Shown here piece after piece: positions 34,049 through 42,134 of a DNA stretch of 64,000 nucleotides; position 1 is the stretch's first letter, and the number at the start of each line of letters is the position of its first letter. The notes below the pieces were generated by a model, which was not told the DNA's origin, made no database searches, and worked only from the letters and a program-made list of their open reading frames with translations. This stretch comes from JBBRYW01 sp038253945 (GTDB taxonomy: Bacteria; Actinomycetota; Thermoleophilia; Gaiellales; Gaiellaceae). Where the stretch lies: NCBI GenBank assembly GCA_038253945.1, contig JBBSGR010000001.1, forward strand, positions 124,001 to 188,000, written 5' to 3'. The position numbers and the translations under genes are program-made.

Positions 34049-35113
34049 GTGAAGATCCTCTCCGTCGTCGGCAACCGGCCGCAGTTCATCAAATCGGCGC
34101 CGCTCTCGGTCGCGCTGCGCGCTCGCGACATCGAGGAGGTCGTGCTCCACACCGGACAGCACTACGACCAGGAGCTGTCGCAGGTCTTCTTCGACGAGCT
34201 CGGCCTGGCCGAGCCCGCCTACCGCCTGGAGATCGGCGCGCTGCCGCGCGACGTGATGCTCGAGCGCATGGAGCCCGGCATCCGCGAGGCGATCCGACGC
34301 GAGCAGCCCGACTGGGTGCTCGTCTTCGGCGACACGAACTCCACGCTCGCCGGGGCCCGCGCGGGCGTCCACGCCGGCGTGCCGGTCGCCCACGTCGAGG
34401 CGGGCCTGCGGAGCGGCGACCTCTCGATGCCGGAGGAGCGGAACCGGATCGAGGCAGACCGCATCTCGGCGCTCCTGCTCTGCCCCGACGAGCGCTCGCG
34501 CGACACACTGGCCGCCGAGGGCGTTCCGGGCCGGGCCGAGGTGGTCGGCGACGTGATGGCCGACGCCTGCTTCCAACTCGCACCGCTCGCACGGGAGCGC
34601 TCCCGCATCCTCGACCGACTGGGGCTCTTCCCCCGGTCGTATGTCCTCGCGACCGTTCACCGGGAGGCGAACGTTGCATCGCCGCGCCTCGACCGGATCG
34701 TCGCTGGACTGAGCCGGGTCAGCCAGCCCGTGATCTTCCCCGCCCACCCCCGCACCCGCACCGCCCTCGACGAGAGCGGCCTTCTCCTCCGCGGCGGGAT
34801 CAGGCTCGTCGAGCCGCTCGGCTACCTCGACCTGGCCGCGCTAGCCTCGCAGGCGCGCGTGATCGCCACTGACTCGGGCGGGCTGCAGAAGGAGGCGTAC
34901 TGGTACGGCGTGCCATGCGTCACCATGAGGCCATCGACCGAGTGGGTCGACACGGTCGAGGCCCGAGCAAACGTGCTCGTCGACGACGACCCCGACCGGA
35001 TCGCCGCCGCGGTGGCCTCCGCCCGCATGCCCGACGAGCGCCCGCAGCTCTACGGGGACGGCGAGGCATCACAGCGCATCGCCGACCTGATCATTGCGCT
35101 CCCCGCGCGATGA
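34049..35113 (+). CDS. wecB: UDP-N-acetylglucosamine 2-epimerase (non-hydrolysing)
   Basis: A 354-residue epimerase. VVGNRPQFIKSAPL is the N-terminal UDP-binding loop, HTGQHYDQELSQVFF carries catalytic residues, DWVLVFGDTNSTLAGA and HVEAGLRSGDLSMPEERNR are family blocks, and ATDSGGLQKEAYWYG closes the uridine site. It makes UDP-ManNAc (or the 2,3-diacetamido equivalent if it is WbpI-like). The WbpB- and WbpD-like genes 3.7 kb on suggest the latter pathway. The GTG is used because it directly precedes the first strand. The stop codon is followed by ATGAGCCG, identical to the first bases of the dehydrogenase gene at 38830. Confidence 0.92.
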   Translation: MKILSVVGNRPQFIKSAPLSVALRARDIEEVVLHTGQHYDQELSQVFFDELGLAEPAYRLEIGALPRDVMLERMEPGIREAIRREQPDWVLVFGDTNSTLAGARAGVHAGVPVAHVEAGLRSGDLSMPEERNRIEADRISALLLCPDERSRDTLAAEGVPGRAEVVGDVMADACFQLAPLARERSRILDRLGLFPRSYVLATVHREANVASPRLDRIVAGLSRVSQPVIFPAHPRTRTALDESGLLLRGGIRLVEPLGYLDLAALASQARVIATDSGGLQKEAYWYGVPCVTMRPSTEWVDTVEARANVLVDDDPDRIAAAVASARMPDERPQLYGDGEASQRIADLIIALPAR

Positions 35114-35117
35114 GCCG
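35045..35117 (+). repeat. Left copy of a diverged direct repeat flanking the Asp23 island
   Basis: From CAGCTC at 35045 through ATGAGCCG at 35110-35117, this segment (the wecB 3' end plus the first bases after it) matches 38765-38837. By eye, about 57 of the 69 bases up to the stop codon agree, and the reading frames correspond codon for codon. Confidence 0.75.
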
Positions 35118-35206
35118 AAGGCGCATGGGCGCCCTCTGCCCGACGTGAAGGCACCGGTGCGGATACTTCACTTCACCGCTCTCTGCTAGAGGAGCACCCC
35201 GTAGTT

Positions 35207-35737
35207 CTGAAGACGGAGGACATCCAGCTCGTCCGCGCTGCACAGCTCGGTGACCTGTACGCGTTCGAGGAGCTCGTGCGGCGTCATCGAGCCCGTCTCT
35301 ACCGGATCGCTCTTCGCATGCTCCAGGACGCTGCCGAGGCCGAGGACGCAGCGCAGGACGCCTTCTTGCAGTCCTGGCGGGCCCTGCCAGGATTTCGCGC
35401 CGAGAGCTCGTTCAGCACCTGGATCGTTCAGATCGTCACGCGTCGCTGCCTCAACGTGCTGCGGACACGCCGCCCCGTTGCGTCACTCGAGACGGAGCCC
35501 CAGGCGCGCGATCCATCTCTCGCAGAGCTCGTCGAGACTCGGGCCGAGCTCGAAGCTCTGAAGCGCACGCTCGCGCGTCTGACACCGGAGCAGCGGGCGG
35601 CGCTCGTGCTGCGCGAGCTCGAGGGCCTGTCGTATGAGGAGATCGCCGAGGTGCTGGAGATTAGTGTCCCGGCGGTGAAGGGGCGCATCCACCGCGCGCG
35701 GCTCGAGCTCGTGAGTGGCATGAGGCAGTGGCGTTGA
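35207..35737 (+). CDS. ECF-type RNA polymerase sigma factor
   Basis: About 176 residues with region 2 (VRAAQLGDLYAFEELVRRH, AEAEDAAQDAFLQSWRAL, FSTWIVQIVTRRCLNVLRTRR) and region 4 (LTPEQRAALVLRELEGLSYEEIAEVLEISVPAVKGRIHRARLEL, read in pieces). The conserved N-terminus precedes the first GTG (35276) by over 20 residues, so I place the start at CTG 35207, which follows GAGGAG (35189-35194) by 12 bases. A GTA/GTT start just before is also possible. It overlaps the next gene, a Zn-finger/Asp23 fusion likely to be its anti-sigma factor. Confidence 0.88.
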   Translation: MKTEDIQLVRAAQLGDLYAFEELVRRHRARLYRIALRMLQDAAEAEDAAQDAFLQSWRALPGFRAESSFSTWIVQIVTRRCLNVLRTRRPVASLETEPQARDPSLAELVETRAELEALKRTLARLTPEQRAALVLRELEGLSYEEIAEVLEISVPAVKGRIHRARLELVSGMRQWR

Positions 35738-36375
35738 ACGCGAGCGCAAGCGGACGGCTGCCCTGCGGCAGCGAGCTTTCGGAGCTGATCGATCAGGTTG
35801 CCGACAACCTGCCGCCGGCGGATCCCGAGCATCAGCGCTCGTGCCCGCACTGCCGGGAAGTGCTCCAGGAGCTCAATGACCTCTGGGGCCGCGTCCAGGA
35901 ACTGGCTCGCGAGGAGGTGGACGCACCGTACCGGATCGTGCAGGCTGTGCTGCAGCGCATCCGCTCTCAAGGCGCGCGACCCGCCATGCCGGTTCCGCTC
36001 GAGGACGTCGTGCCGAGCCTCGTCCGGCACGCGCTCCTCCAAGATGAGAAGGGCCGCACCAGGGTCGCCGACTCGGTGCTCGCGAGAATCGTTTCATTGA
36101 CGGTGCGCGAGCTGCCGGAGCTCGACCCCGTTGGCGGTTGGGCCAAGGCGGCGCGAGGGCGATCTGCCGGAGGCGGGGGCGCGAGCCTGACGGTCACCGT
36201 GACCGAGGAACGAGTCGTCGTCAAGCTGCGGCTGATCGCCGACTACGGCATCCATCTCCCGAGCGCAGCGAGCGCTCTGCGAGAGCTGATCCTCCGCCGC
36301 ATCGCCCACATGACGGGCCTCGTAGCGGTGGATGTCGACATCCTCATCGACGATGTCCGCCTCGCTCGCGGCTAG
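35728..36375 (+). CDS. Putative anti-sigma factor: zinc-finger motif plus Asp23/Gls24 domain
   Basis: A 215-residue protein. The N-terminus holds H-x3-C-x2-C (HQRSCPHC, about residues 36-43), the core of zinc-binding anti-sigma domains, followed by a helical linker. Residues 130-215 form an Asp23/Gls24-like domain (SLTVTVTEERVVVKLRLIADYGIHLPSA, then an IAHMTGL segment). There is no TM helix, so it is cytosolic. It overlaps the sigma gene by 10 bases. Fusion of an anti-sigma motif to Asp23 would tie sigma release to envelope-stress scaffolding (inference). Confidence 0.78.
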   Translation: MALNASASGRLPCGSELSELIDQVADNLPPADPEHQRSCPHCREVLQELNDLWGRVQELAREEVDAPYRIVQAVLQRIRSQGARPAMPVPLEDVVPSLVRHALLQDEKGRTRVADSVLARIVSLTVRELPELDPVGGWAKAARGRSAGGGGASLTVTVTEERVVVKLRLIADYGIHLPSAASALRELILRRIAHMTGLVAVDVDILIDDVRLARG

Positions 36376-36405
36376 AGCGTTCTTGCCCTCGTTCGCTTGT
36401 CCCGC

Positions 36406-36429
36406 GGAACTTCTGGTGTCGCGGTGGTT
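36406..36429 (+). promoter_or_regulatory. Possible ECF-sigma promoter before the Asp23 gene
   Basis: GGAAC at 36406-36410 is followed 16 bases later by GTT at 36427-36429, the general pattern of ECF-group promoters (GGAAC/T -35). It lies in the only gap of the island (98 bases), upstream of the Asp23 gene. It may be the target of the sigma factor encoded at 35207. Confidence 0.35.
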
Positions 36430-36473
36430 CTAAGCAGGTAGAACGCCCATGAAGCTCACACGAGGAGGAGAAG

Positions 36474-36920
36474 ATGCCGGAAGAGACACCCGCGAGCAGC
36501 CACCGCCCGGCGAAGCCGGTGGAGGCATCGCCACTGCAGACAGAGCACGGCAGCACGACGATCGTCGATGCGGTCGTGAGCAAGGTCGCTGGAATCGCCG
36601 CCCACGAGGTGGCCGGCGTCTACGCGCTTGGCGGCGGCGCTACCCGTGCCTTCGGCGCGATGACGCAGCGGGTCGGGATCGGCGACGAGCGCAGTCAAGG
36701 TGTCACCGTCGAGGTCGGCGAGCGTGAAGCTGCAGTAGACCTGACGGTCGTGATCGAGTACGGCGAGTCGATTCCCCAGGTCACGAATCGAATCCGCGAG
36801 AACGTGATCCGGCGGATCGAGGGGATCTGCGGTCTGACCGTGACCGAGGTCAACGTCAGCGTCAACGATCTCCACTTCCCTGGCGACGAGGACGTCCCCG
36901 AGCCGACGCGCGTCCAGTAG
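36474..36920 (+). CDS. Asp23/Gls24 family envelope stress response protein
   Basis: A 148-residue protein with a disordered Pro/Thr/Ser N-terminus (1-30) and a canonical Asp23 domain: TIVDAVVSKVAGIAAHEVAGV, VTVEVGEREAAVDLTVVIEYG, IRENVIRRIEGICGLTVTEVNV. In Staphylococcus, Asp23 is an abundant protein tethered to the membrane by AmaP. AGGAGGAG stands immediately before ATG 36474. The downstream gene order (small Asp23-like, two AmaP-like membrane proteins, a DUF2273-like protein) is the typical cluster. Confidence 0.9.
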   Translation: MPEETPASSHRPAKPVEASPLQTEHGSTTIVDAVVSKVAGIAAHEVAGVYALGGGATRAFGAMTQRVGIGDERSQGVTVEVGEREAAVDLTVVIEYGESIPQVTNRIRENVIRRIEGICGLTVTEVNVSVNDLHFPGDEDVPEPTRVQ

Positions 36921-36926
36921 CGCTCG

Positions 36927-37310
36927 ATGGTAGAAGCCGATCCCACGCGAACGGCGGGGGCGAGGCTGTCTGGCCGTGCTTCGTCAGAGCGCGTCCGGCT
37001 GTCCCGGCTCGCTCTTGCCCAGGCGCTTGCGGTCGAGGGCGTCATCCGAGCCGATTCCGGACCCCTCGGGACGCAGGTGACGCTGGACGGTCGCGAGCGC
37101 CTCGCCGGCGTAACTGCCGCCGCGCTCCCCGAGGGGCGCTACGGAGTAACTCTGCACCTCGTCGCCCAGCTAGTCCCGCTGCACGAGCTTGGGGGGCGCA
37201 TTCGCGCGAGAATCAAGCGGGCGGCTTCCCTGGCCGGCATCGGAGACGCTCTCGGTCCCGTCGATCTCGTGTTCGAGGACATCGCTGACTCGCCCGAGGG
37301 CGTGGTCTAG
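36927..37310 (+). CDS. Small Asp23-island protein, divergent Gls24-like
   Basis: A 127-residue soluble protein 6 bases after the Asp23 gene. LSRLALAQALAVEGVIRADSG and YGVTLHLVAQLVPLHELGGRIRARIKRAAS follow the strand-strand-helix pattern of Asp23 domains but lack the usual core spacing. It is probably a degenerate Asp23 paralogue. No catalytic motif is visible. Confidence 0.7.
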   Translation: MVEADPTRTAGARLSGRASSERVRLSRLALAQALAVEGVIRADSGPLGTQVTLDGRERLAGVTAAALPEGRYGVTLHLVAQLVPLHELGGRIRARIKRAASLAGIGDALGPVDLVFEDIADSPEGVV

Positions 37311-37319
37311 ATCGTACTC

Positions 37320-37907
37320 TTGCTTCGGGCGATCGATCGTCTGATCGCATTCCTGCTCCTGCTTGCGGTCGCGCTCCTTGGAGTTGCGACCGCCGTCTTC
37401 GCGATTCAAGGGGATTCGCGGGCGCTGAGCCTTCCCACGCTCGCGCGCCACCTCCGGCTCCCCGAGCTCCGTGAGGTCCTCGACGACTTCCTCTCCCACC
37501 TGGAGGCGGGCGGGCCGGTTGCATGGGCATCGGTCGGCGGCGGTGCCGCAGCGATCGCCCTGGGCCTTCTGCTCCTTGCCGGGGCGCTTGCGCCCCGACG
37601 CGAGCGGCTCGTCGTGCTCGAGGAGGACGGTGAGTCACGCCTTGCGGCGAGGCGGCGGCCGTTGGCGCAGATCGCCGGGGCGCTCGTCGAGCAGGTGCGA
37701 GGAGTCACCGACGAGCGGACGCGTGTGCGACCTCGACGGGTTGGCTCGGGCGGAAGGCTGATGATCTCGGCGTACCATTCCCGCGCCCTCTCCTCCCCGG
37801 AGATCGAACGTCAGGTCGCGGCCGCGGTCGCTCCGCTCGCTGACGCCTTCTCGCTGCGGGCTCGCGTCAATGCGCGCCGAGGCGAGGGAAGGGCGAGGGT
37901 GGAATAG
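37320..37907 (+). CDS. AmaP/DUF6286-like membrane anchor protein
   Basis: A 195-residue protein with two TM helices (about 10-27 and 68-88) separated by a 40-residue amphipathic segment, then a cytosolic Arg-rich C-terminus with a strand-like VRPRRVGSGGRLMISA. This is the layout of AmaP, the anchor for Asp23 in Firmicutes. Anchoring the Asp23 proteins encoded just upstream is the likely role. TTG 37320 is the start. Confidence 0.7.
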   Translation: MLRAIDRLIAFLLLLAVALLGVATAVFAIQGDSRALSLPTLARHLRLPELREVLDDFLSHLEAGGPVAWASVGGGAAAIALGLLLLAGALAPRRERLVVLEEDGESRLAARRRPLAQIAGALVEQVRGVTDERTRVRPRRVGSGGRLMISAYHSRALSSPEIERQVAAAVAPLADAFSLRARVNARRGEGRARVE

Positions 37908-38510
37908 GTGTTCAGGCAGCGATTTCGCGCGCGTCTCTGCAGCCGTCTTCACCGGAACCTGCTGGTGAGCGTGATCGGGCTGGGGCTGATCTGGTACGGG
38001 CTGATGGTCGTGGCACTTGCGTTCAAAGCTTCGCCGAGCGCGGTCAACGACATCAGCGCCTATCGAACCGTCTACAACTACTTTGTCGGCCTAGAGCCGA
38101 GCGACATCACGGCTCGGGTCAGGCTGATCGCCGGCCTCGCGGGGCTGCTGGCCTTCGTTCTGTTCGGCTTCCTGTGCTGGAAGCACATCCCCAGGCCCTA
38201 CCTCGCTCGCACCGAGCTTCTGCTCGCGGGTGAGCAGCGTGGCACCCTCGTCGTCGAGCCTCGTGCGATCGAGCGAGCGGTTGAGGTGGCCGCCCGGCAG
38301 AATCCGGCGGTAAGCGACTCCGCCGGGCGCTACGAGGTCGACCGAGTCGCCGTCGCCGTGCACGTCAGGCGCGGCACCGATCTCGCCGACACGATTCGCG
38401 ACGTGCGGCGCCGGGCGCGCGATGCGCTGGCGCGACACGATCTACCAGCTTTGCCGGTCAGCGTCACGCTCACCGGTTTCGACAGGCAAAACCGAAGGGA
38501 GCTCAACTGA
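37908..38510 (+). CDS. Second AmaP/DUF6286-like membrane protein
   Basis: A 200-residue protein starting right at the previous stop codon (GTG 37908). Two TM helices (about 20-42 and 72-91) and a C-terminal soluble domain (about 100-200) with YEVDRVAVAVHVRRGTDLAD and SVTLTGF. It is homologous in layout to the neighbour but longer in its first helix. It is expected to sit in the same membrane complex. Confidence 0.68.
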   Translation: MFRQRFRARLCSRLHRNLLVSVIGLGLIWYGLMVVALAFKASPSAVNDISAYRTVYNYFVGLEPSDITARVRLIAGLAGLLAFVLFGFLCWKHIPRPYLARTELLLAGEQRGTLVVEPRAIERAVEVAARQNPAVSDSAGRYEVDRVAVAVHVRRGTDLADTIRDVRRRARDALARHDLPALPVSVTLTGFDRQNRRELN

Positions 38511-38512
38511 CC

Positions 38513-38737
38513 ATGTCCTCCAAGCAATTCGCCGCCGTGCTCGGCTTCGCTTTCGTGGCAGTGTGGATCGCGCTCAACTTCGGCTGGGCCGTCCTTTGCC
38601 TCGTGGGGGCAGCCGTCTTCTATCTCGCCGCAGTGCTGATCGACCGAGCCATGCAATCGACTGACGTTGCAGGGATGGCTCGGGCGTGGGCTGGCGCGCA
38701 GGCCTCACCACCTCCTCCTCGCCCTAGGGTTCGTTAA
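38513..38737 (+). CDS. Small DUF2273-like membrane protein
   Basis: A 74-residue protein with two TM helices (about 5-22 and 26-46) and a Pro-rich tail. Position, size and helix pair match the DUF2273 proteins that accompany Asp23/AmaP in many Gram-positives. ATG 38513 follows the previous stop by 2 bases. It is the last gene of the island. Confidence 0.7.
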   Translation: MSSKQFAAVLGFAFVAVWIALNFGWAVLCLVGAAVFYLAAVLIDRAMQSTDVAGMARAWAGAQASPPPPRPRVR

Positions 38738-38833
38738 CTGGAGGAGACGAGGCCCGGCATCCGCCAGCTCTGCGGCGACGGCCGCGCCTCGCAGCGCATC
38801 GCCGACCTGATCGTTACCCTCTCCGACCGATGA
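38738..38833 (+). pseudogene. Relic 3' end of a second wecB-type gene
   Basis: Translates as QLCGDGRASQRIADLIVTL then SDR-stop, against QLYGDGEASQRIADLIIAL then PAR-stop at the end of wecB. There is no start codon and no upstream homology, so only the tail remains. Its stop codon overlaps the ATG of the dehydrogenase gene (ATGA), the coupling expected for an intact operon, so this was once the true upstream neighbour. Confidence 0.7.
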
Positions 38834-38837
38834 GCCG
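38765..38837 (+). repeat. Right copy of the diverged repeat flanking the Asp23 island
   Basis: Matches 35045-35117; together the copies bracket the 3.6-kb segment holding the sigma factor and Asp23 genes. Includes the stop of the wecB relic and the first bases of the dehydrogenase gene. Confidence 0.75.
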
Positions 38838-39822
38838 CGAGGCGCCCATTCGGATCGGCGTCGCCGGGCTCGGCTACTGGGGGCCGAATCTGGCCCGCAA
38901 CTTCGACGAGCTCGGCGACCTCCGCTGGCTGGTCGACCTCTCGGCGGACACGCGTGCGCGCTTCGAGGCTCGCTACCCCGCCGCTCGGGTCACCGACGAC
39001 TATGCGGAGATGCTGGCCGACCCCGGCCTCGACGCCGTCGTCGTCTCGACGCCGGCCCCGACACACCACGCACTCGCAAAGCAGGCGCTCGAGGCGGGCA
39101 AGCACGTCCTCGTGGAGAAGCCGCCCGCTCTCCGCGCGGACGAGGCCGAGGAGCTCTGCTCGCTTGCGGAGCAGCGGAATCTCGTGCTGATGCCGGGCCA
39201 CTTGCTCCTGTACCACCCCGGCGTCCAGAAAGTGAGGCAGCTCGTCCGCGGCGGCGAGCTGGGGGACGTCCTCTGCATCTACGGCAACCGCCAGAACCTC
39301 GGCAAGATCCGGAAGGACGAGAACGCGCTGTGGTCGCTCGGCGTCCACGACCTCTCGGTCATTCTCTATCTGATCGAGGAGGAGCCGAGCGAGGTCGCCG
39401 CACACGGCCACGCATTCCTGACCGAAGGCGTCGAGGACGTCGTCTTCTGCTTTCTCCGCTTCCCGTCGGGAAAGATCGCGCACATGCACCTCTCCTGGCT
39501 CGACCCGCACAAGATGCGGCGGATCACGGTCGTCGGGCGGGACAAGATGGTCGTCTTCGACGACATGGAGCTGGAGCGGAAGGTGACGATCTACGAGAAG
39601 GCGCCCGAGCAGCCCACCGCGACGTACGGCGAATGGCGCACGCGCACCGGCGACATCTTTAGCCCCAAGGTCCCGAACGATGAGCCCCTTCGCCTCGAGT
39701 GCGAGCACTTCCTCTCGCTCGTCGCCGGCGAGGGGGACCGCTTCCGCGCGGCCCGTGACGGGCTCGTCGTCGTGCGGGCCCTCGAGCAGCTCCAGCACTC
39801 GCTGGAGCGCGTTCCGGCGTGA
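38830..39822 (+). CDS. wbpB: Gfo/Idh/MocA-family NAD-dependent dehydrogenase (WbpB-like)
   Basis: A 330-residue oxidoreductase. Rossmann start IRIGVAGLGYWGPNLARNF, the EKPPAL motif with catalytic Lys (HVLVEKPPALRADE), HLLLYHPGVQKVRQLV, and ENALWSLGVHDLSVILYL with the catalytic His/Asp. It belongs to the UDP-GlcNAc(A) 3-dehydrogenase group (WbpB/WlbA), which oxidises C3 before transamination and acetylation. Its stop overlaps the acetyltransferase start (GTGA). The matching aminotransferase (WbpE-like) is not next door; the DegT gene at 30954 could serve but is 8 kb away. Confidence 0.85.
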   Translation: MSREAPIRIGVAGLGYWGPNLARNFDELGDLRWLVDLSADTRARFEARYPAARVTDDYAEMLADPGLDAVVVSTPAPTHHALAKQALEAGKHVLVEKPPALRADEAEELCSLAEQRNLVLMPGHLLLYHPGVQKVRQLVRGGELGDVLCIYGNRQNLGKIRKDENALWSLGVHDLSVILYLIEEEPSEVAAHGHAFLTEGVEDVVFCFLRFPSGKIAHMHLSWLDPHKMRRITVVGRDKMVVFDDMELERKVTIYEKAPEQPTATYGEWRTRTGDIFSPKVPNDEPLRLECEHFLSLVAGEGDRFRAARDGLVVVRALEQLQHSLERVPA

Positions 39823-40469
39823 CCTACGAGATCGGTCAGAACGTCGTCGTCTATCCGGGGACGATCATCGGGGACGGCTGCTCAATCGGAGACAACGCGG
39901 TTCTCGGCAAGCAGCCCTCTCTCTCAGCCCGGTCGACGGCGAAGCGTGAGCACCTGCCGCCGCTCGAGCTCGGTGAGGGGGCGATCGTCGCGACAGGCGC
40001 CACCGTGTTCGCGGGAACGCGGATCGGCGCTCGCGCGGTCGTCGGCGACCAGGCGTGCGTGCGCGAGCGTTGCGTGATCGGAGACGACGTCGTGATCGGG
40101 CGCGGCTCCCTCGTCGAGAACGACACCACGATCGGCGCACTCACCAAGATCCAGGCGCACGCCTACATCACGGCCTACTCGACGCTCGAGGACAACGTGT
40201 TCATCGCGCCCTGCGTCGCGACGACGAACGACAACTTCATGGGGCGGACGGAGCGCCGCCGGGCGCTGGTCAAGGGACCGACGATCCGGCGCGGGGCGCG
40301 TGTGGGCGGAGCGGCCATCCTGTGCCCGGGCGTCGAGGTGGGCGAGGATGCCTTCGTCGGGGCCGGGGCGGTCGTCGTCCACGATGTTCCTCCGCGTACC
40401 GTGGTCGTCGGCAACCCCGCCCGGGTCCTCCGCGAGGTGCCGGAGGAGGAGCTGCTCGACAACCAATAG
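39819..40469 (+). CDS. wbpD: Left-handed beta-helix N-acetyltransferase (WbpD-like)
   Basis: A 216-residue hexapeptide acyltransferase. It contains many [LIV]-G-x4 repeats (VVVYPGTIIGDGCSIGDNAVLGK), the catalytic-His region HAYITAYSTLEDNVFIAPCVATTNDNF, and a C-terminal HDVPPRTVVVGNPARVL. WbpD-type enzymes acetylate the 3-amino group of UDP-GlcNAc(3NH2)A. It is translationally coupled to the WbpB-like gene, which supports that pairing. Its stop lies immediately before the convergent protease stop. Confidence 0.85.
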   Translation: MTYEIGQNVVVYPGTIIGDGCSIGDNAVLGKQPSLSARSTAKREHLPPLELGEGAIVATGATVFAGTRIGARAVVGDQACVRERCVIGDDVVIGRGSLVENDTTIGALTKIQAHAYITAYSTLEDNVFIAPCVATTNDNFMGRTERRRALVKGPTIRRGARVGGAAILCPGVEVGEDAFVGAGAVVVHDVPPRTVVVGNPARVLREVPEEELLDNQ

Positions 40470-42134
40470 CTACGTCTTCGAGAAGCTCAGCGTGTACGGG
40501 CCTGCGCCGGTCGAGCCGCCCGACTGCATCTTGACCTCCAGGTAGTACCAGCCGGACGAGGCCGCCGTGTACGTGCGCAGATGCTCGACGCTGCCCACTC
40601 GGACCGATGCGCGAGCACGAGTGGTCGGCACCTTCAGGCCCCCGACCTCCTTCGTTCCGGGCTTCCACAGCACCAGCTTCGTCCTCGTGCCGAAGGGCCC
40701 GCGCAAGGTGGCGTCAAGCTTCTGGCCGCGGCGCAGCATGAGGCTGTAGACGTCGACCGGGTCGTCCCAGTAGTCCAGAGTCGCGTCGACCGTCCGGGGC
40801 GCCTGGCCGTAGAGCCGCCACGCCTGCTGGCCAGCGTCGTCGTTCGTCTCGTAGCGGTCCGGCAGCGGCAGCTGCACCTTGCTGTACGTCAGCTGCATCA
40901 GCGCGCCGAGGATGTCCAGTCGGCCCCAGCCGGAGAGCGCATCGCGTCCCGGGCCGCAGTCCCTGCAGCCGCTCAAGCGGGTCGCATCGTTCGCCGTCCG
41001 TGTGAGCAGGTACGAGACCTGATCCGGCTGCAGCGCCGGCTGGACACTCAGCAGGAGGCCCGCCGCTGCCGCGACCTGAGGCGCGGCGAAGGAGGTTCCC
41101 TCGGCTCGCCGGTACTCGATCGAGCCGCAGTCCGAGTAACCCTGGTCCAGACAGCCGGGCCGCTCGGCGGTCAGCGGCCGCGGGAACGTCGACAAGATGT
41201 CCTGGCCCGGCGCTGCGAGGTCGTTGTAGAAGTCGTCGCGATCCGAGAAGGCCGGGATCGAGCCGTCTCCGGCGTAGGCGCTGACGCCGAGGACGTGCGG
41301 CAACGCCGCGGGCCAGCCCGCGTAGTCCCACGGCATTCGCGGTGCCTGATCGCCGTTCCCGACGGCGGCGACGACGAGCGCTCCCTTCGCGCTCGCGTAG
41401 GCCACCGCGCTCGCCTCGAGGGGCGAGTACGTGTCTCGGTCGGGGTTGAGCGGATCGCGGACGCCCGAGAGGCTGAGGTTGATCACCCGAGCTCCCTTGT
41501 CCGCCGCCCATCTGATCGCCTTCGCCTCGGCCTCGAGCGGGATCGTGCGGTCGCTGCGGACGACTTTCGCCACCACCAACTGGGCCGGGAAGGCGATTCC
41601 AGCGATCCCCACCCCGTTTCCCGTGGCGGCCGCGATCTCGCCCGCGACGAAGGTGCCGTGCCCCTGGTGGTCGACGAGGGCCGAGCCGCCGACGAAGCTT
41701 CTCGCGTAGGCAATCCGGTGCGCGAACTCGGGGTGCTTGCCGTCGATTCCGGAATCGACGATCGCGATCTTGACTCCCGGCAGGGTCGTCGGCAACTGGG
41801 GCCAGAAGAGGAAGGCGTTGCTCTTGAAGAGATACCACTGCCGTGCGGCGAGCGGATCGTTGGGCGTAAACGCGAGCCGCCGCGCCGTGCGATCGAGCCG
41901 CTCGGCATACGAGACGCCGCGCAGCCTCGCCAGCCGGTGGACGGCCCGGGAGTCGACGAAGACTGCTCGCAGCCCGGAATCGGTCGAGACGCGCGAGCCG
42001 GTCGCGCGGGCCACCCGCGCTGCGACCTCGGAGAGCGACGCTCCGCGGTCAACCCCCACCGCGATCCGTGCGGCGGAGGCCGGCGGCGCGGCGAGCAGCG
42101 TGAACGCGAGGAGGGCGGTCCGCAGAGCCCTCAC
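40470..42134 (-). CDS. Secreted subtilisin-like serine protease (S8)
   Basis: A 554-residue protease with a signal peptide (about 1-20, cleavage near ASA-AR). The catalytic triad is Asp127 (IVDSGID), His159 (DHQGHGTFVAG) and Ser348 (EGTSFAAPQ), with oxyanion Asn260 (AVGNG). There is a prodomain at about 22-90 and an extra C-terminal beta domain (about 430-554, ending GPYTLSFSK) like pre-peptidase C-terminal modules. The Cys-containing segments CLDQGYSDCG and CRDCGPG suggest disulfides. Its GTG overlaps the SpoIID stop by 4 bases, so both are co-expressed envelope/secretion genes. Confidence 0.92.
   Translation of the reverse strand: MRALRTALLAFTLLAAPPASAARIAVGVDRGASLSEVAARVARATGSRVSTDSGLRAVFVDSRAVHRLARLRGVSYAERLDRTARRLAFTPNDPLAARQWYLFKSNAFLFWPQLPTTLPGVKIAIVDSGIDGKHPEFAHRIAYARSFVGGSALVDHQGHGTFVAGEIAAATGNGVGIAGIAFPAQLVVAKVVRSDRTIPLEAEAKAIRWAADKGARVINLSLSGVRDPLNPDRDTYSPLEASAVAYASAKGALVVAAVGNGDQAPRMPWDYAGWPAALPHVLGVSAYAGDGSIPAFSDRDDFYNDLAAPGQDILSTFPRPLTAERPGCLDQGYSDCGSIEYRRAEGTSFAAPQVAAAAGLLLSVQPALQPDQVSYLLTRTANDATRLSGCRDCGPGRDALSGWGRLDILGALMQLTYSKVQLPLPDRYETNDDAGQQAWRLYGQAPRTVDATLDYWDDPVDVYSLMLRRGQKLDATLRGPFGTRTKLVLWKPGTKEVGGLKVPTTRARASVRVGSVEHLRTYTAASSGWYYLEVKMQSGGSTGAGPYTLSFSKT

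Noticed and set aside
35045..38837. Transposon or integrative element carrying the Asp23 island
   Set aside because: No transposase, integrase or terminal inverted repeats; the flanking repeat is the coding tail of a known gene, so recombination between paralogous sequence is simpler.
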